This document shows positions 4,879-7,057 of a stretch of 7,057 nt of DNA, in pieces. Position numbers and translations under genes: made by a program. The number at the start of each line of letters is the position of its first letter. Positions within the stretch are counted from its first letter, which is position 1. The notes beneath the pieces were generated by a model. That model made no database searches, was not told the origin of the DNA, and saw only the letters and a program-made list of their open reading frames with translations. This stretch comes from an uncultured Moraxellaceae bacterium (lineage in GTDB: Bacteria; Pseudomonadota; Gammaproteobacteria; Pseudomonadales; Moraxellaceae), in contig CALFYA010000068.1 of NCBI GenBank assembly GCA_937952925.1, positions 1 to 7,057 on the forward strand. Direction: 5' to 3'.

Positions 4879-6234
4879 CTAGGGGTTACGCACCAAGGTC
4901 ACAAAAAACCGTTGATCTTTGCTTGACGGTTGAGTGGTCGCACTGCCGTAGTCTATGCTGTAGGCAAATGACGGAGAATTAGCGCTCACCGTATTGCTCC
5001 AAAATACATGTGGCGGGTTAGCCAGCCAACAGTCACCTTGCACACTGACAAACCCTAGCTCTCGACTGGGGATGCGGATTGAACTCGTATATCCAGAACG
5101 ACATAGTGCAGTCGTGAATGACTCAGCAATATACGGCAAATGCCAATCGGTATAGCCCGCATAGCCGCCATTTTGATTGATCGCCTTGACCAATGCCTGC
5201 GCCTCTGACCAAGTATATGCAGTCAACTCACCCTCACAACGTCCGGCCTTCCACGTCTGACCGAGGCCACAGTTGAGCCACATCAGACGGCTTTTACGGT
5301 CGATCCAGACATCTTGTGAGCCTGATTTAATTGTATTAATCACTTGCTGTTCTAGCGGGGGCAGCAGTGGTTGATCAGAGACTTGCTGTTGTTGACCTTT
5401 ATAAAAATAGAAAAGTCCAGTTGCCAAACACATCATGAAGATCACACCCAATACGCTAAACCATTTCCGCCTGTTTGAACGTTCTTGCTGTGCATAATGA
5501 TTGGCTTGATCTTGCTGTAACTGTGTCAGACCATTTTGCATACTCAGCGATAAGTCATAAAATTTCTTATCTAGCTGATGTTGAAGAGTTTCTTGTTCGA
5601 GTTTCTGGTGCTGCGCTTGCTCAAACTTATGCTGATTCAGCAGTAACTGCATTGCCAAAAACTGCTCGGTGTTCTTAGCCGACAACTGCTCAGCTTGTTG
5701 AGCCTGCTGACTTTCCATTTTGCTTAAGCTAGCAGCAACCTGATCAACCCGAATCAGTGCCTCATTGAGTCGCTGTGTCATCTGTTGCATTGAGTCTGGC
5801 ATGTTTTTTAACAACTCAATCGACTCATGTTTTGATAGCAGGTTCTCATGTTGTGTCAACGCTGCTCTGATTTGCTCAAAGCAATGTTGCTGTTGCTGTA
5901 GGGTGATTTTCAGCTCATCAGAATAATGCTCAGTCGATGCCGTAAATGCTAAGGCTGTATCGGCTTGCAGTTGCAATGTATTTTGATGGGCGTTCGAACA
6001 CTGCTCAAGCTGCTCACGCCACTGCTGTGCTTGTTGCTTGGTGTACTGATGTACGTCCTGAATCAAACCAATAGTTTTGATAAAATCGCTTTGAAACTCA
6101 ACAAACTGCCCTGCATCCGACTCAAACGCCCGCAGATGCTCTGCAATCGCAGCCAATGCCTGTTCCTGACCTTCCAGATGCAATTGAATATGCTGTAGGT
6201 CTTCCACACTGACCTGTAGTGATTTTTCAGACAT
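4879..6234 (-). CDS. Single-pass membrane protein: Gln-rich coiled-coil, TM segment, DUF1566 (Lcl C-terminal) domain
   Basis: A 451-aa protein with three parts. Residues 1-250 are a long Gln/Glu/Leu-rich helical region with coiled-coil character (QALAAIAEHLRAFE; many QQ and HQ pairs around 170-250). Residues 251-257 are basic (ERSNRRK) and lead into one hydrophobic segment at 258-278; by the positive-inside rule the N-terminal coil is cytoplasmic and the C-terminus periplasmic. Residues about 306-451 form a DUF1566/Lcl-C domain: DVWIDRKSRLMWLNC, then YTWSEAQALVKAINQNGGYAGYTDWHLP, and the closing FWSNT...FFVTLVRNP. Four cysteines (322, 333, 378, 402) could pair as disulphides. DUF1566 is an extracytoplasmic domain of unknown function. 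The ATG has AGAGGA five bases upstream and overlaps the end of the preceding helicase-TPR gene by 8 bases, so the two are co-translated. GC content is visibly lower than in the core genes to the left. No function is claimed. Confidence 0.85.
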   Translation of the reverse strand: MSEKSLQVSVEDLQHIQLHLEGQEQALAAIAEHLRAFESDAGQFVEFQSDFIKTIGLIQDVHQYTKQQAQQWREQLEQCSNAHQNTLQLQADTALAFTASTEHYSDELKITLQQQQHCFEQIRAALTQHENLLSKHESIELLKNMPDSMQQMTQRLNEALIRVDQVAASLSKMESQQAQQAEQLSAKNTEQFLAMQLLLNQHKFEQAQHQKLEQETLQHQLDKKFYDLSLSMQNGLTQLQQDQANHYAQQERSNRRKWFSVLGVIFMMCLATGLFYFYKGQQQQVSDQPLLPPLEQQVINTIKSGSQDVWIDRKSRLMWLNCGLGQTWKAGRCEGELTAYTWSEAQALVKAINQNGGYAGYTDWHLPYIAESFTTALCRSGYTSSIRIPSRELGFVSVQGDCWLANPPHVFWSNTVSANSPSFAYSIDYGSATTQPSSKDQRFFVTLVRNP

Positions 6235-7057
6235 GTTGTTCCTCTAAAACCAAACGTTGTAATGATGCCATCATCGATTGTGTATCAGCATTGAGCTGTT
6301 GAGTGTTTTGGCCTGCAACCAAGTGACGGTGAATATTTCTTTGATCTACCCGTACTGCTTCGCGAACCAGCTGACTACGCACTTTGGAATAGGCGAACAA
6401 GGTATGCACTGGCACAAGCGAGCCATCCGCAATAATTGCATCGAGTAACGATGCACTAATCATCCCGCCGAGCTTACCGATTTTTTCCTTTTTTTCTAGT
6501 AGTTTGTATAACATTTCAATACAGACGGGATCAGACAGTCCTTGCAGTAAGCTGGCCAACATCTCGGTGATCGCACCCTCTCGATCAAAGCACTCGGCAG
6601 CACGCGCATACATTTGCGCTGCGTTAAACGCGTTGCCCGCATCGAACCATAAATTTACTTTTTCGAACGTCTGTGCTGCCTCAACATATAGGACAGCTTG
6701 CATAAAATACTCAGCAGCTTGTTTCCATTCTTTTAATTCACAATGGTGCATCGCATAACATCTTGCAACATCGCGTGGATAGTCTTCTGCGACCTTTTCC
6801 CATGTTTTAGCAGCTTGTAACCAGTTTCCGTTTTGCTCTAGTTGCTCTGCTCGTGCGATCCAGTCTTCAGTGGAGGACTGTCTTGCCAAGATCGTATTGA
6901 GCAGATTTAGGCTGTCGGCAGCGTTTAGAGTCAGATCGGCTGACTCACGAATATTATCCCACAGGTGATCATCCACAAAAATCAGTTCATCAATCGCTCG
7001 CGTACATGCCACATTCAGCAAATTGAGCCGATAACGCTGCATATAGGCAGATCGGAA
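6227..7057 (-). CDS. C-terminal part of a UvrD-like SF1 helicase followed by TPR-like repeats; 5' end beyond the window
   Basis: The frame is open from the window edge (7057) to the TGA at 6229-6227, 276 residues. An internal ATG at 7042 is not the start, because coding continues upstream of it (FRSAY). The first visible residues, RLNLLNVACTRAIDELIFVDD (fragment residues 10-30), match motif VI of UvrD/Rep/PcrA-type SF1A helicases (consensus like NLLYVAxTRAxxxL), with Arg20 as the arginine finger that contacts ATP. From about residue 65 to 170 the sequence turns into repeated helix pairs with TPR-like spacing: NGNWLQAAKTWEKVAEDYP, KEWKQAAEYFMQAVLYVEAAQTFEKV, FDAGNAFNAAQMYARAAECFDREG. A helical tail follows. 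TPRs after a UvrD-type motor recall eukaryotic TRANK1-like helicases. The walker motifs and any nuclease domain lie outside the window. It is the upstream gene of the coupled pair with the DUF1566 protein. Confidence 0.8.
   Translation of the reverse strand, partial: FRSAYMQRYRLNLLNVACTRAIDELIFVDDHLWDNIRESADLTLNAADSLNLLNTILARQSSTEDWIARAEQLEQNGNWLQAAKTWEKVAEDYPRDVARCYAMHHCELKEWKQAAEYFMQAVLYVEAAQTFEKVNLWFDAGNAFNAAQMYARAAECFDREGAITEMLASLLQGLSDPVCIEMLYKLLEKKEKIGKLGGMISASLLDAIIADGSLVPVHTLFAYSKVRSQLVREAVRVDQRNIHRHLVAGQNTQQLNADTQSMMASLQRLVLEEQHV

Noticed and set aside
5641..5720. Repetitive look of the CTG/TTG/CTGCT-rich stretches in the DUF1566 gene, as a tandem repeat or CRISPR-like array
   Set aside because: The pattern comes from Gln, Leu and Ala codons in a coiled-coil; there are no regular repeat-spacer units.
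6227..7042. ATG at 7042 as the start of a free-standing TPR protein
   Set aside because: The frame continues unbroken to the window edge, no ribosome site precedes the ATG, and the residues around it form part of helicase motif VI.

Overview
The window reads as ordinary chromosome of a Gram-negative proteobacterium. A Gammaproteobacterium related to the Moraxellaceae is my best guess, from the general look of the GlpD, YcgN-like and RarA proteins; this is an impression, not a search result. Roughly the first 4.7 kb is a dense, moderately GC-rich core region (single lines counted by hand give 55-60% GC). The last 2.2 kb is clearly poorer in GC (35-45% in sampled lines) and looks like accessory DNA.

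Layout. (1) 1-875, plus strand: the 3' end of glpD (aerobic glycerol-3-phosphate dehydrogenase), followed a few bases later by a Cys-rich YcgN/UPF0260 protein. (2) 872-1582, minus strand: a Crp/Fnr-type regulator converging on ycgN, with the two stop codons overlapping. (3) 1583-1671: a divergent control region with a 14-bp palindrome just upstream of the regulator start. (4) 1672-1986, plus strand: a small membrane protein of the DUF962/Mpo1-like family. (5) 2032-2286, minus strand: a short, charged, helical protein that converges on the previous gene across a hairpin. (6) 2552-4713, plus strand: rarA (AAA+ replication-repair ATPase) coupled through an ATGA overlap to an alpha/beta hydrolase. 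(7) 4682-4878: a junction with a candidate 39-codon minus-strand ORF and a terminator-like hairpin. (8) 4879-7057, minus strand: two translationally coupled genes. The upstream one is cut by the window edge and carries the last motif of a UvrD-like SF1 helicase followed by TPR-like helical repeats. The downstream one is a single-pass membrane protein with a long Gln-rich coiled-coil inside the cell and a DUF1566 domain outside it.

Functionally, the core genes are housekeeping: glycerol catabolism, replication-fork maintenance, a cyclic-nucleotide-type regulator and lipid or hydrolase enzymes. The most interesting part is the helicase-TPR plus coiled-coil-TM-DUF1566 pair. Its lower GC, tight coupling and unusual domain mix fit an accessory system, possibly a defence or stress system that links nucleic-acid sensing to the envelope. 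That role is inference; nothing in the sequence proves it. I see no rRNA, tRNA, CRISPR array, transposase or insertion-sequence ends.
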